A stretch of 64,000 nt of DNA, taken from the NCBI GenBank assembly GCA_020912385.1, contig CP087207.1, positions 186,001 to 250,000 on the forward strand. Reading direction: 5' to 3'. Of this stretch, positions 46,032 through 56,804 are shown piece after piece. Origin of the DNA: Neofusicoccum parvum. Its lineage: Eukaryota > Ascomycota > Dothideomycetes > Botryosphaeriales > Botryosphaeriaceae. Position numbers and translations under genes: made by a program. The notes under the pieces are model-generated. The model searched no databases and was not told the DNA's origin. It worked only from the letters and a program-made list of their open reading frames with translations. Positions within the stretch are counted from its first letter, which is position 1. Each line of letters starts with the position of its first letter.

Positions 46032-46350
46032 GAGAATATACTCGGAACTCGTATTGCTCTCGGGTACTCCAAATATCATGGTTGCATCTTCAGAAGTTGA
46101 CATTGCGAATTGGACTTTGTCAGGTTTACTGCGTCAGCAAGTCCATTGCAGTTAGGGGCACTCGTCTGATAACCCTTTAGACCCGGACAAAACACGGTCG
46201 GACACAAGTACACTAAGAAGAGGCTCCAATGCATTTCCAAGCATCGGATAACCTTCGTACCCGTACCGAGGAAGCTCTATACCATAAGTACCGGTTTCGT
46301 TGACAGTGGACTCCATCTCAAACCGCTTGTGCTAGTCTATTCAGTCAAAC
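46032..46350. other. Short intergenic region
   Basis: Between the hydroxylase and the epimerase-like gene, both on plus. It contains several CGGAC elements (about 46183-46201) but nothing decisive. Confidence 0.5.
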
Positions 46351-47373
46351 ATGTCGCCTAAAAACAAAGTTCTCATTATTGGTAGCAGTGGCTACCTCGG
46401 ACATGCCATTGGCAGAGCATTTGTGCGCCACGGATGGCAAACATACGGGCTCATCCGAAACGAGAAACACATCACCAGGCTCGCATCGGAGGAGATCATC
46501 CCCGTCCTTGGATCACTCGACGACCCATCCCTCGCAGCCACCATCAAAAACCAAGCGCAGTACTTCAACACCGTCATCGTCTCGGTCGAAGACCTCGCCA
46601 ACTACATCCCGCTCCTAAACTCCATCATCAACCTCTGCCGCGCCATCTCCACCTTCAGCGCCACCCACCGCGTCCGCCCCCTCGTCCTCCTCTCATCCGG
46701 GCTCAAAGACTTCGGCGAAACCGGGCTGCACGGCTCGCCCAACCTACGCCCCGTCACCGAGACCTCGCCGCTCAACCCGCCGGCGGCCATCCGCGAGCGC
46801 GCCGAGGCGTGCGGGCGGATCCTCGAGCACGGCGACGCGTTCGACGCCGCCATCGTGCGGCCGTCCAACCTGTACGGGCTCAGCGGCAGCATGTACGCGT
46901 ACTTCTTCCGGCTGGCGGCGGCGGCAGCGCGGAGCGGCGGGGCGCTGGCGTTCCCGGCGGACGCGAGGACGATCCTGCACGCGACGCACGTCGACGACTG
47001 CGCCGAGGCGTACGTGGCGCTCGTGGCCGCCGACCGCCGCGAGGAGGTGCGCGGGCAGCTGTTCAACGTGGCGGGCGCGCGGTACGAGACGTTGGGGGAG
47101 ATCGGGGATGCGCTGGTGCGGGAGTACGGGATTGAGGGGGGCGTGCGGTTCGATCCTGGCAAGAGGGACAGCGCGCAGGCTTTGGACTACTTCATCGTCG
47201 GGTTTTCGGAGTGGGCGTCGTCGGATAAGATAAGGAACGTTACGGACTGGAGTGACAGCAGGGTCCCGTTCTCCGAGGGGATTCGTGTGTATCGTCGAGC
47301 TTTTGAAGCTGCTGTGGCTCAGGGTCACCCGGGGGTCCTGGCGTTGGAGGCGTATGTTGGAAAAGACCAGTAG
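46351..47373 (+). CDS. NAD(P)-binding epimerase/dehydratase-like protein
   Basis: Intronless gene for a 340-residue extended or atypical short-chain dehydrogenase. The nucleotide-binding motif at the N terminus is VLIIGSSGYLGHAIGRAF. A catalytic-type region has RPLVLLSSGLKDFGE; the usual Y-x-x-x-K pair is not evident, so catalysis may differ or be absent. IVRPSNLYGLSGS and the HVDDCAEAYVAL segment match the NAD-dependent epimerase group. The ATG is the first of the open frame and sits directly before the Rossmann strand. It lies between the hydroxylase and the FAH-family gene. A reductive or isomerising role in aromatic breakdown is possible, but no step of the standard gentisate route needs such an enzyme. 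Confidence 0.85.
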   Translation: MSPKNKVLIIGSSGYLGHAIGRAFVRHGWQTYGLIRNEKHITRLASEEIIPVLGSLDDPSLAATIKNQAQYFNTVIVSVEDLANYIPLLNSIINLCRAISTFSATHRVRPLVLLSSGLKDFGETGLHGSPNLRPVTETSPLNPPAAIRERAEACGRILEHGDAFDAAIVRPSNLYGLSGSMYAYFFRLAAAAARSGGALAFPADARTILHATHVDDCAEAYVALVAADRREEVRGQLFNVAGARYETLGEIGDALVREYGIEGGVRFDPGKRDSAQALDYFIVGFSEWASSDKIRNVTDWSDSRVPFSEGIRVYRRAFEAAVAQGHPGVLALEAYVGKDQ

Positions 47374-47821
47374 AACACTTGTTGCTAGCTATGAACCACA
47401 CCCGAATATATCCAGGTATTTTCACTTTTCAAATTACGAGACTAATGCTTTAAACTCGAGGAAGAGCACATCAACTGAATATGACATCGACGAAGTGTCA
47501 GTGGCAGTGAAATGATGTCACATTGAGCTTTTGGAGGATGACACAGGTAAAGATAGGCTATTCCACTAAAGAGGTACAGAAATTGATTCCACCTTCACTC
47601 CGACTTTCCTGCGCTCTTCCGCTAGCGTGATGTGTAATTGGAATGATCGTCCAGACTCTGTTTCCACATGAGAATGATGCAAATGGCTGTCTGCATATTC
47701 ATAAAGTTGTTCAGATTGAATATCTCCTATTCTCTCTATCATGCTTTTTAGGGCTTCTACGACGTAGCTCGTGATCCTTCCAAGACAATGTTCCGCGGAT
47801 ATCTGAACCAGCTCTGCGCTC
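47374..47821. other. Convergent intergenic region
   Basis: Shared 3' DNA of the epimerase-like gene and the FAH-family gene. A 96-residue minus ORF at 47566-47856 begins inside the FAH terminus and has no domain. Confidence 0.6.
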
Positions 47822-48841
47822 TCACGCAAACTTGACCCCATTCCGTAGAGTTCCAATTTCTGAGATACTCACTTCCATCTTCGTGCCCGGCACCAGATAT
47901 TTAGGCGGCGTCAGACCCGCACCAACACCTACGCAAACAGTCAGCAACCTCAACCCGCAACCGCGGCAATCACAGCAACTCACCTCCAGGCGTGCCCGTC
48001 ATGATAACGGTCCCCTTCTTCAACGTCGTCCCGCTCGACAGATAGGCCACGATATACGGCACCGTGAACAGCAGATCCGCCACCTCCGTATCCTGCCTCA
48101 CCTCGCCATCAACCACGGTCTTCAGCCGCAGGCGCGCGGGGTCCGCGACCAGCTGGGCGGCCACCAGCACCGGGCCGAGCGGGGCGTAGGTGTCGAAGCC
48201 CTTGGAGAAGCCCCACTGCGGCACGCGGCCGGCGAAGGCCGGGTCGCGCTGCAGCTTGCGCGACGAGATGTCGTTGCCGGCGGTGTAGGCGGCCACGTGG
48301 TCGAGCGCGGCGGCCTCGGGCACGTCCTTGGCGTCCTTCCCGATCACGATGCACAGCTCGCCCTCGTAGTCGGCCTGGTCGTCCTGCGCGATCTTGGGGA
48401 TCACGACGTCGGCGCCGTGGTCGTGGATCGAGGTGTTGGGCTTGAAGAAGAGAGACGGGAAGGGAGGGGGGCTGCGGCCGGCTTCCTTGACTGCGTGCGG
48501 TGGTGGTGCGTCAGCGGTGGAGTGGCTCTCACGTGCTTGCGGGATGGAAGGGAAGGCTTACTGTGTGTTTTGTAGTTCAGGCCGATGCAGCGGACGATGG
48601 GGACGTCTTCCTGAGCCAGGGGGCCGAGCAGTTTCTGGACAGTGACGATCTCCTCCGTCACCTTCGTGGCGCCGGTGGTGTCGTAGAGGTCCTTTCCTGA
48701 GATGACCTTCGCCTTGAGGTCTGTCTCCGCTGTCGTGTTTCCGAGATCGAAATCCGCGCTCGGTAAGATTGGCTCGCCGTACAGTGTCCGTCCGTCCGTT
48801 GCGACAAAACGGATAAGCCTGCTCCACGCGGTCTTCATCAT
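47822..48841 (-). CDS. Fumarylacetoacetate-hydrolase family enzyme (probable fumarylpyruvate/maleylpyruvate hydrolase)
   Basis: Hydrolase of 297 residues, exons 48841-48562, 48490-47984 and 47928-47822. The FAH-fold core is clear: CIGLNYKTH, then SLFFKPNTSI joined across intron 1, the metal-binding segment DYEGELCIVIGKD (acidic ligands), AAYTAGNDISSRKLQ, TGTPGGVGAG and the terminal VSISEIGTLRNGV. Family members cut C-C bonds of acylpyruvates using Mg2+ or Mn2+. In the gentisate route this would release pyruvate plus fumarate or maleate. The end at 47822 is found by reading through a possible GT donor after KME, since the continued frame matches the family C terminus. The gene is divergent from the Zn2Cys6 regulator. 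Confidence 0.9.
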
Positions 48842-49420
48842 GTCCAATGTCTACTGCGGTTGCTGGACTATTGCCTTGCACGCGGGTACAGTCAATGGAA
48901 ATCTAGGGACCCGATCCTGATCTAAGTGCCACAATTCACAGACATGCAATGCGGGGAGCAGATTGCGCACGACATAGGGCAGGCCGGGGAACGGTCGGGA
49001 AGGCTCCCGCTCTCTCCCCGCCGTAAGCCAGCCGTGGCGCTCTCCCGTTACCCAACGCGGACAGGCGGCAGCACGCCTCAACACCCCCCTAGCAGCAGCT
49101 CGCCGCGCCACGAACGCGAACGTAAGCCACAACAGCTCCCATCGTAAAAGCAACAGCACTCCTACCCGGCCCGGCCGTGGCGCCCGCTGCACGCCTCGTC
49201 CGCCGCTCACCGACAGGAGCTGCCGCGCGAGTAGCAGCCAAGGCAGGGCCGACCGCGCCGTGCTCCCCGCATTAGCCAACCAAATGAGCTCAAAACTAAG
49301 CTTGCTCCCTTCGCTTCCCCGACAAACCTCAACCATCAATTTCTCACGACGCTGCCTTCGCAGCCCCGGCCAGCCCTCGTCTCTCCTGATCGGATCGGGT
49401 GTCCACTTTTTCCTGACCAT
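48842..49420. promoter_or_regulatory. Divergent promoter of the FAH-family gene and the cluster regulator
   Basis: 579 bp with no gene of its own. The long minus ORF across it (48851-49657) lacks domains. It serves as upstream region for both neighbours. Confidence 0.55.
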
Positions 49421-52117
49421 ATGCCGGCTCCGCCATCTCACGACACCGCGGGCGCTCGGGGGGCGGGCGCCGCCGCCACCTCGAGGCGTCGGCCGACGGA
49501 CGCGGGCGACGATTCCGACGGCGAGCGAGGCTCCAACAAGCGGCGGCGGATCGCCCTGGCCTGCTCGACGTGCCGGTGCAGGAAGTCGCGGGTGAGTGCC
49601 CCGTTCCGTCGCTCCTCCCCCTCTGCCCGCCCCCAACGTCGCTCCCCCGGCTGACACGGCGCACGTGGCATCAGTGCGACGGCAAGCGGCCCAAGTGCTC
49701 CGGCTGCGAGGCGCTGGGCTTCGAGTGCAGCTACGTGCAGTCGTCGTCGTCGTCCAACGTCATCGTCGGCAAGGAGTACCTCTCGGACCTGGAGACGCGG
49801 CTCGAGCGCGTCGAGTCGCGCCTGTTCGCCGCCGAGGCGGGCGGAGGGGGCGGCGGGGGCGCGCTCCTCAGCCCCTCGACGAGCGCTGCGGCGCCGTCGG
49901 CGTCGTCGGTGACCCATCAGGCGCTGCCGCAGGAGGAGGAGTCGGAGGGCAGCTCGGCGGGCGACCGCGCCAGGATCTCGCCGTCGATAGCGTGGCGGCT
50001 GTTCGACCACCGCAGCGACGAGGCCGAGGGCACCACCGATGGCATCGGGTCCATCAGCTTCGCCGACGAGGAGGACGCCGCCTTCCTGGGCCCCTCGTCC
50101 AACATCGCCTTCATGCGGCACCTGGGCCCGGCGCTGGCGCGCATATCGCCGGCCGGGGCGGCGGGGACGCGGCCGGACGTGAACGGCGTGCACGCGTCGA
50201 CGATGGCGGCACGGCTGGTCGAGGGCGACATGGTGCGGGCGTCTCGACGAGCCTCGCCCACCGACCACTCGGGCCGGCGGGCGGCCTCCCTTTCCCGGGA
50301 CAACGTCTTCAGCCTGCCGCCGGAGGCGGAGGTGCGGAGGCTGATGGACGTGTACTTCTCCAACACCGGGCTGCTGTTTCCGTTCATCCACGAGGGCACG
50401 TTCCGGGCGAAGTACGAGGAGATGCGGCGCAAGGGCCCCAGCTCGGTGCAGAAGACGTGGCTGGCGCTGCTGAACGTGGTGCTAGCCTTCGCCATCAGTA
50501 CGTCGGCGGGCGTGGAGGCGCCGTACACGGAGCGGCAGAAGGAGTCGGACGTCTTCTACCGGCGGTCTATCGCGCTGTGCGGCGAGCAGATGCTGCGGGC
50601 GTCGAGCCTGGAGACGGTGCAGCTGCAGCTGCTGACCAGCCAGTACCTGCAGGGCTCGCAGAAGTCGTTGCAGACGTGGATGGTGCACGGCGTTGCCGTC
50701 AAGGGCGCACTGCAGCTGGGCCTGCACTGCCAGAACGCCTCCGCCCAATTCACGCCCGTCGAGCGCGAGTTCCGCAAGCGCACCTGGTTCGGCTGCATCC
50801 TGCTGGACCGCACCCTCAGCATGACCTTTGGTCGCCCGCCGTCCATCCCGGACGAGTATATCAAGATCGACTTGCCCGCGCCGGAACCCCTCCTCCCTGG
50901 CTCGGGCGCGCCGCAAAACCACGAAGCCAAAGCCATCAGCCTCATGTTCTACAACGCCACCATGTAAGCCCCCTCTTCCCCTTCAACCTCCACCATCCCC
51001 TGTGTCTTCCCCACACCGCTGACGCCAACCCGCAGCTCCCTTTACGCCATCATGAACCAAACCATCACCCGCTGCTACGCCTACAACCTCGGCTGCACCC
51101 CAACCGCCACGCCCATCACCGAAACCGTCAACCGCGTCTACGCGCTCGAAACGCAGCTGCAGGACTGGAAAGCCGGGCTCCCGCTCGACCTGCACGACTC
51201 GGGCCCGCCGCCGCCGTCCCCGTCGCTCATCCGGTCGCGCGCGCGCACGGTGCTGGGGCTGCGCTTCCACAACCTCCGCATCCTAGTGCACCGCCCGGTG
51301 CTGACCGAGGTGCTGGACGTGGTGGCGGCGGGCGGCGAGGACGCGCCGTGCAACCCGCTGCTGCGGCAGGTGGGCGCGTACAACCTGAGCTGCTGCCTCG
51401 AGTCGGCCATGGAGACCGTGGCGGCGGTGCGGGGCGCGCTGCGCGGCGGCCGGGAGCGGCTGGGCGCGTGGTGGTTCACGCTGTACTACAGTGAGTGTTC
51501 TTGTTGACTTCCTCCCTCCTCCCTGATCTACCGACGCTCGCGGCGTCATGGTTCGCCTTTTGTGGTGAAGGGAACGAGGTGTTTTTTGGCTGAGTGCTGA
51601 CTGATGCCGGGGACGTGCAGCGTTCAACGCCGCGCTCGTCATCTGCGCGACGCTGATCATCCGCCGCAGCGCCGCGACGAGCAGCTTCGTGCTGGGGCGC
51701 GGCGAGGACGAATCGCGCGACGCGCTGGACGCGGCCATCGAGGCGCTGGCGGTGCTGGATCGCGGGAATCGGATGGTGGACAAGTGTCGGAATCATCTGG
51801 GCGGGTTGGTGGCGGCGTTGAATACGATCTGTGAGTTGACGTGCTTTCCTCCACCCCCTGTTCACAAGACCTCTCGTTGCTAATCCAGGCGGGCAGTCGT
51901 GTCCAAGCAGCCGGATTTGGACGCGTTCTCGAGCCTGTTGTCTCCGCCGACCGGGCCGGCGGGCGTGGGAGGTGGTGCTGACGGGCTGAGCGAAGGCGCC
52001 ATGCCGGATTTGAGCAATCCGTTTGGTCAGTTTGGAACGTCCCCGATGGGAGTGGAGCTGGGAGAGTTCATGACGGACATGGATGCGGAGATACTAAACC
52101 TATTCTTCGGATCATGA
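49421..52117 (+). CDS. Zn2Cys6 transcription factor, likely regulator of the gentisate cluster
   Basis: Nuclear regulator of 781 residues, exons 49421-49591, 49675-50963, 51036-51490, 51621-51830 and 51897-52117. A basic stretch (SNKRRRIALA) precedes the binuclear cluster CSTCRCRKSRC-DGKRPK-C-SGC-EALGFE-C, interrupted by intron 1 just before its third cysteine. A coiled-coil-like linker (LETRLERVESRLF) suggests dimer binding. The fungal-specific middle domain covers about residues 290-620 (YFSNTGLLFPFIHEGTF, FGRPPSIPDEYI). A poly-glycine run lies near residue 115. The acidic, hydrophobic C terminus could be an activation domain. Its location inside an aromatic-degradation cluster, divergent from the hydrolase gene, suggests a pathway-specific activator; Candida parapsilosis also has a Zn2Cys6 activator in its gentisate cluster. 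Confidence 0.9.
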
Positions 52118-52365
52118 TATTGGACGAACTATGGAAAGGAAGCGAAGGATCGGAAAAAAAGGAGCCCGCTGCCATCCTCAAGGGGTCCCATGCAAGATTG
52201 GTGTTGGGAAAAAGCTCAATGGGAAAAAGTATCTTAATGAATTAGCCGATCACCACTGACCGCGGGTATGACGCGAGAAATAGGAACTCTGTGCTGCCTG
52301 ATTTGCAAAATGGCCGCCCACTCTGACCTCCACCGTACGCCTCGTTGCTATGCATTTTGCGATCA

Positions 52366-53647
52366 CTATGCCTCAGGCTTCCGTCCAGTCACCACTCTCC
52401 TGCAGCACGAGTCAGTATTTGCAGCCTCGGAGATTCTCACGTGACAAAGAAGAAGGTCGATGAGCTTACAGCGTGTTGTAGCCGTGGAACTTTGTGTTCT
52501 TCAAGTCCTTCCTCGCCTGGGCGACGGCAATCTCCATCTCCTCCCTGGTCCAGCCCAGGATGTCGACCAGCGTGCCCAGGGCGTACGGGGCCAGGGCGTC
52601 CAGGTACTGCACCAGCTGGTAGCGGCCGATCTGCTTGATCTCGGGGTTCTTGGGCCACGAGTTGAAGGGCAGCTTGAAGATCTGCTCCTGGACGTCGACG
52701 AAGCCGGCGTCCTGCATCCACTGCTTCATGTTGGCGGGGGCGTGCATGGTCATGCCCAGCTTGTCCATGGCGGCGCGGATGGTCTCCTGCAGCTTGTACA
52801 GCTCGCAGGTGTCGGGGTAGGTGCCGTCGTCGGAGGTGGAGGTGGTGTCGGTCTCCTTGGCCTCGAGGTAGCCGCCCGGCTTGAGGTTGGCGAAGCACTG
52901 GCGCAGGAAGCGCGGCCAGTCGGCGATGCAGGCGTTCATGTTCATGAAGTGGATCAGGTCGAAGGGCTGCGAGTGGGTCCACTCGTCCTCGGCGTTGTCG
53001 ATGACGAACTTGAGGTTCGGCGGCACCCACGACGGCTGGATGGGCGACAGGTCGGTGCCGGTGACCTCGGCCTCGGGGTAGGCGTCGGCGACGTCGATGG
53101 CCCAGATGCCGGTGCCGCACCCGACGTCCATGATGCGCTGCGGGTTCGCGATGGGCGCGAGGATGAGGCGGCCGCCCAGCAGCATGCCGTAGATGTGGTG
53201 GATCAGGTCGCTGCGGTCGCATTCGGCCTCGTCGTTGGGGAGGAAGTACTTGGAGCCCTTGTAGGCGGTGTAGCGGCGGCCATTTTTGTACTCGTAGTTG
53301 AGGATGGACGAGGTCAGCGACGTCAGGTCGCTTTGGCTGGAGGGCTGTCAGCACGGGTCACGAGATGCAGGGCGAGTGCTGCCGGTCGAGGCATTGAGTA
53401 GCGAGGCGCGGACAGCAGGGTGCAGGGGAGCGGGTGCAGCGAGGGACGGATCCGGCGCCGCGGTGAGGTTCACATACGCATCGTCGCTGCCGAAGGCCGA
53501 GTCGGTCTCGTCGGTCTAGCGTCGGTCAGCACGCGCGCAATAGGGGGCATGCAGCAGGCGATGGCATGCGCCGGGTGGGCCACGCACGTCGGGCTCGATG
53601 ACGGCGCCGCCAGGCTGGGTCGCAGGGGCTGCAGGGTCCGAACACAT
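52366..53647 (-). CDS. LaeA-like SAM-dependent methyltransferase
   Basis: Class I methyltransferase of 332 residues built from four exons, 53647-53588, 53515-53478, 53336-52470 and 52399-52366. The SAM motif is IMDVGCGTGIWAIDVADAYP, with the acidic loop GTDLSPIQPSWVPPNLKF. The N-terminal acidic stretch (EPDTDETDSAFGSDD) and TSLTSSILNYEYKNGRRY are typical of the fungal LaeA-like group. The last exon, only 34 nt, supplies VVTGRKP, the usual end of these proteins; a stop codon right after the long exon (52466-52468) lies in the last intron. LaeA itself is a nuclear regulator of secondary metabolism, but most relatives are uncharacterised and several methylate small molecules. It neighbours the cluster regulator tail-to-tail. 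Confidence 0.88.
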
Positions 53648-54864
53648 TTTGGGCGGTTCGTGGTGGAAGAAGAAATTCGGGGACGGTTCTCGTGGTGCGG
53701 GGAACGAGAAGGGACCAGGCCGGGCGGATCGTCATGCCACGGCAGGCCCGGCGACGCGGGAAGAGAGGCTGCTGGCCCGTCAGCGGCGCGAGGCCTATGT
53801 GGGTGGGGTGCGCCGAGGCTCGCGATAAATATGGAAGCCGGCTGGTCACGGGAAGCTGCCGCATCTGGGATCGACGCCGATGGCTGGCGCGCTCTCGGAT
53901 GAGCTCCCTCCGTGCCGTGGGCGTCGCTGCTGCCGATTGCCGCGCTGTGGCGGCAGAGCGCAAGGCTGAGCGCCGGGTGAGCCTGCTGTGACGCCGGAAT
54001 GCAGTCCAGAGCTGTGCGGCGTGCAAGCGCTAGTGACGGGCAAGGCTGAGCGCGGGTGCGTCTGCGTGGAGCTGGTACTGTGTAGGTTTAATGCCGCCGG
54101 AATCTGGGCGACGGCGCTGCCTAGCGGGTGCGGCGCCAGGGCGCTCGGCTGCTTCCCGTCGCAAGCTCAAGCCCGCTCTGTCTCTCCCACTGCACCAACT
54201 CCAGCACATCTGTAGAGACGGCGCCACCCTCAACCAAGACAGTCCAGGGTTTTTACCTCACAGGGGTGACAGCGCGGCATTGACCAGGCACCAGGGCTAC
54301 GCTGCAGGATCCCCCGGGTTGTGCACCAGCCCTTTAAACTGACGTCGGACAGCAATCACCTATCTACCTATCTTCGTCGCACAGCCAAGACATCTTCACA
54401 GCCCTAGCCTCGAAAGCCAGTGCCTTTCCGGCAATCCCGCCGCATACGCTATACAGAGCCTGGAGCGTGGTGCACGGAGAATCCGGTTCGCAGCGTCATC
54501 CTTCCTGCTGCCCTCCGCCGCGAGTCCACGTATCGGAACTTCTGTGTCCCAGATGCATTTCTCCCATCGGAAGATGAAGTTGCTATCCGTTTATCCAAGT
54601 TGAGCAGCTCCACTTGCGCCCTCTTCCCCGCCTGACCGACATTTCAACGCAGGTTCTCCACGTTGTGACATGACGCGGTCGTCGATGTGAGCAAAAATCA
54701 ACAAACAACAGTCCTTGTGCATATTAGCGACGAGTCTCACCAAGCTGATTGGCGCATCCCGCATCTTTATGCGCCCCGCAATCCCATACCTGCCAGCATG
54801 CGTACGTCATGCCACCTGCAGCGGATAATTATCGTGGCTGCATCCGCCCACCGGCCTGTTTCTT

Positions 54865-54870
54865 GGCTAA
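54865..54870 (+). promoter_or_regulatory. Possible XlnR/Xlr1-type site upstream of the xylanase
   Basis: GGCTAA about 390 bp before the ATG; a second GGCTAR (GGCTAG) is at 55107-55112. GGCTAR is the known core for the fungal xylanase activator XlnR. Such hexamers also occur by chance. Confidence 0.35.
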
Positions 54871-55165
54871 ACGCTCATCTATTGTGGCCAATTGTGCCTT
54901 TTACCCGGCTATTTCGCTTCTTTATCCGCTTTCCAACGCGGAGGCTCATGTCCTGCATCGAATCACTGTGAAACGATTCGGGAAAACGGCTCCCTCACCG
55001 GGACCAATCAGCGCCAATCGTATCACGTATTCTGCTGGTGAAACGCGCTCCCACCACCACAAAGACTTCTGCATACGGCCTGGTGTTTGCAAACAACTTT
55101 CCATGCGGCTAGCGCATCTCCGCCGGAGATTCTCAAACTCCCTTTTCTTTTGGCGTGACGTTGTG

Positions 55166-55172
55166 TATATAA
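55166..55172 (+). promoter_or_regulatory. Putative TATA box of the xylanase gene
   Basis: TATATAA about 91 bp upstream of the start codon, at a normal distance for a strongly regulated secreted enzyme. Confidence 0.55.
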
Positions 55173-55262
55173 GCCGAGTGCCTCACCCGTGCATGGCCTC
55201 GTCACCATCACACCAGTCTCTCATTCTCCACCAAACTACAAGTCTTTCATTAGTCCTCCAAA

Positions 55263-56361
<1,099 letters not shown>

Positions 56362-56804
56362 GGGGGCTGCATTGGCGGTCTCTGTTACTTCTTGTATCTT
56401 ATTTTCGAGGTTGTGAAAATGTGCATACGCAGTTTATATGACGCCATATACGACGAAGTTCTTTCGCAAAATTCCAGCCCGCCTAGTGCCTGCGTGTCAA
56501 ATGGCCTTTAGCAACGCCAGAACGAAAGTGATGATTCTCAATAGAAAGGCGGAACAACCTCGTAGGACAATTTATTTTAGAAAACTGCTTTTTTTTTTAA
56601 TGGGAATGAAAAAGGCCATGCTGCTGGAACAGGGTAGGCGATCTATCAGGGCTTAGCGCAAATACCGTACGGACCACTAAGATGCATCCTTTATCGATAG
56701 CTATATATAGACCCCGCATCCAGATCAGCTCCCTCAGCCTTGCGCTCTTCTGCCTGCAACAACGTTCCACGGAACAGAACCTCTACGCAAGCCATTTGCG
56801 GCTC
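56362..56804. other. Intergenic region, no gene seen
   Basis: Xylanase 3' region and NLR promoter. A possible TATA-like TATATATAG lies at about 56702-56710. Confidence 0.55.

Larger units (their letters stand above)
53648..55262. other. Divergent intergenic region
   Basis: About 1.6 kb between the methyltransferase gene (minus) and the xylanase gene (plus). No gene is supported. Two GGCTAR elements and a TATA box precede the xylanase. Confidence 0.6.

Noticed and set aside
49596..51494. 632-codon plus-strand open frame
   Set aside because: Alternative frame of the Zn2Cys6 regulator exons; Gly/Ala/Arg-rich and crosses real splice sites.
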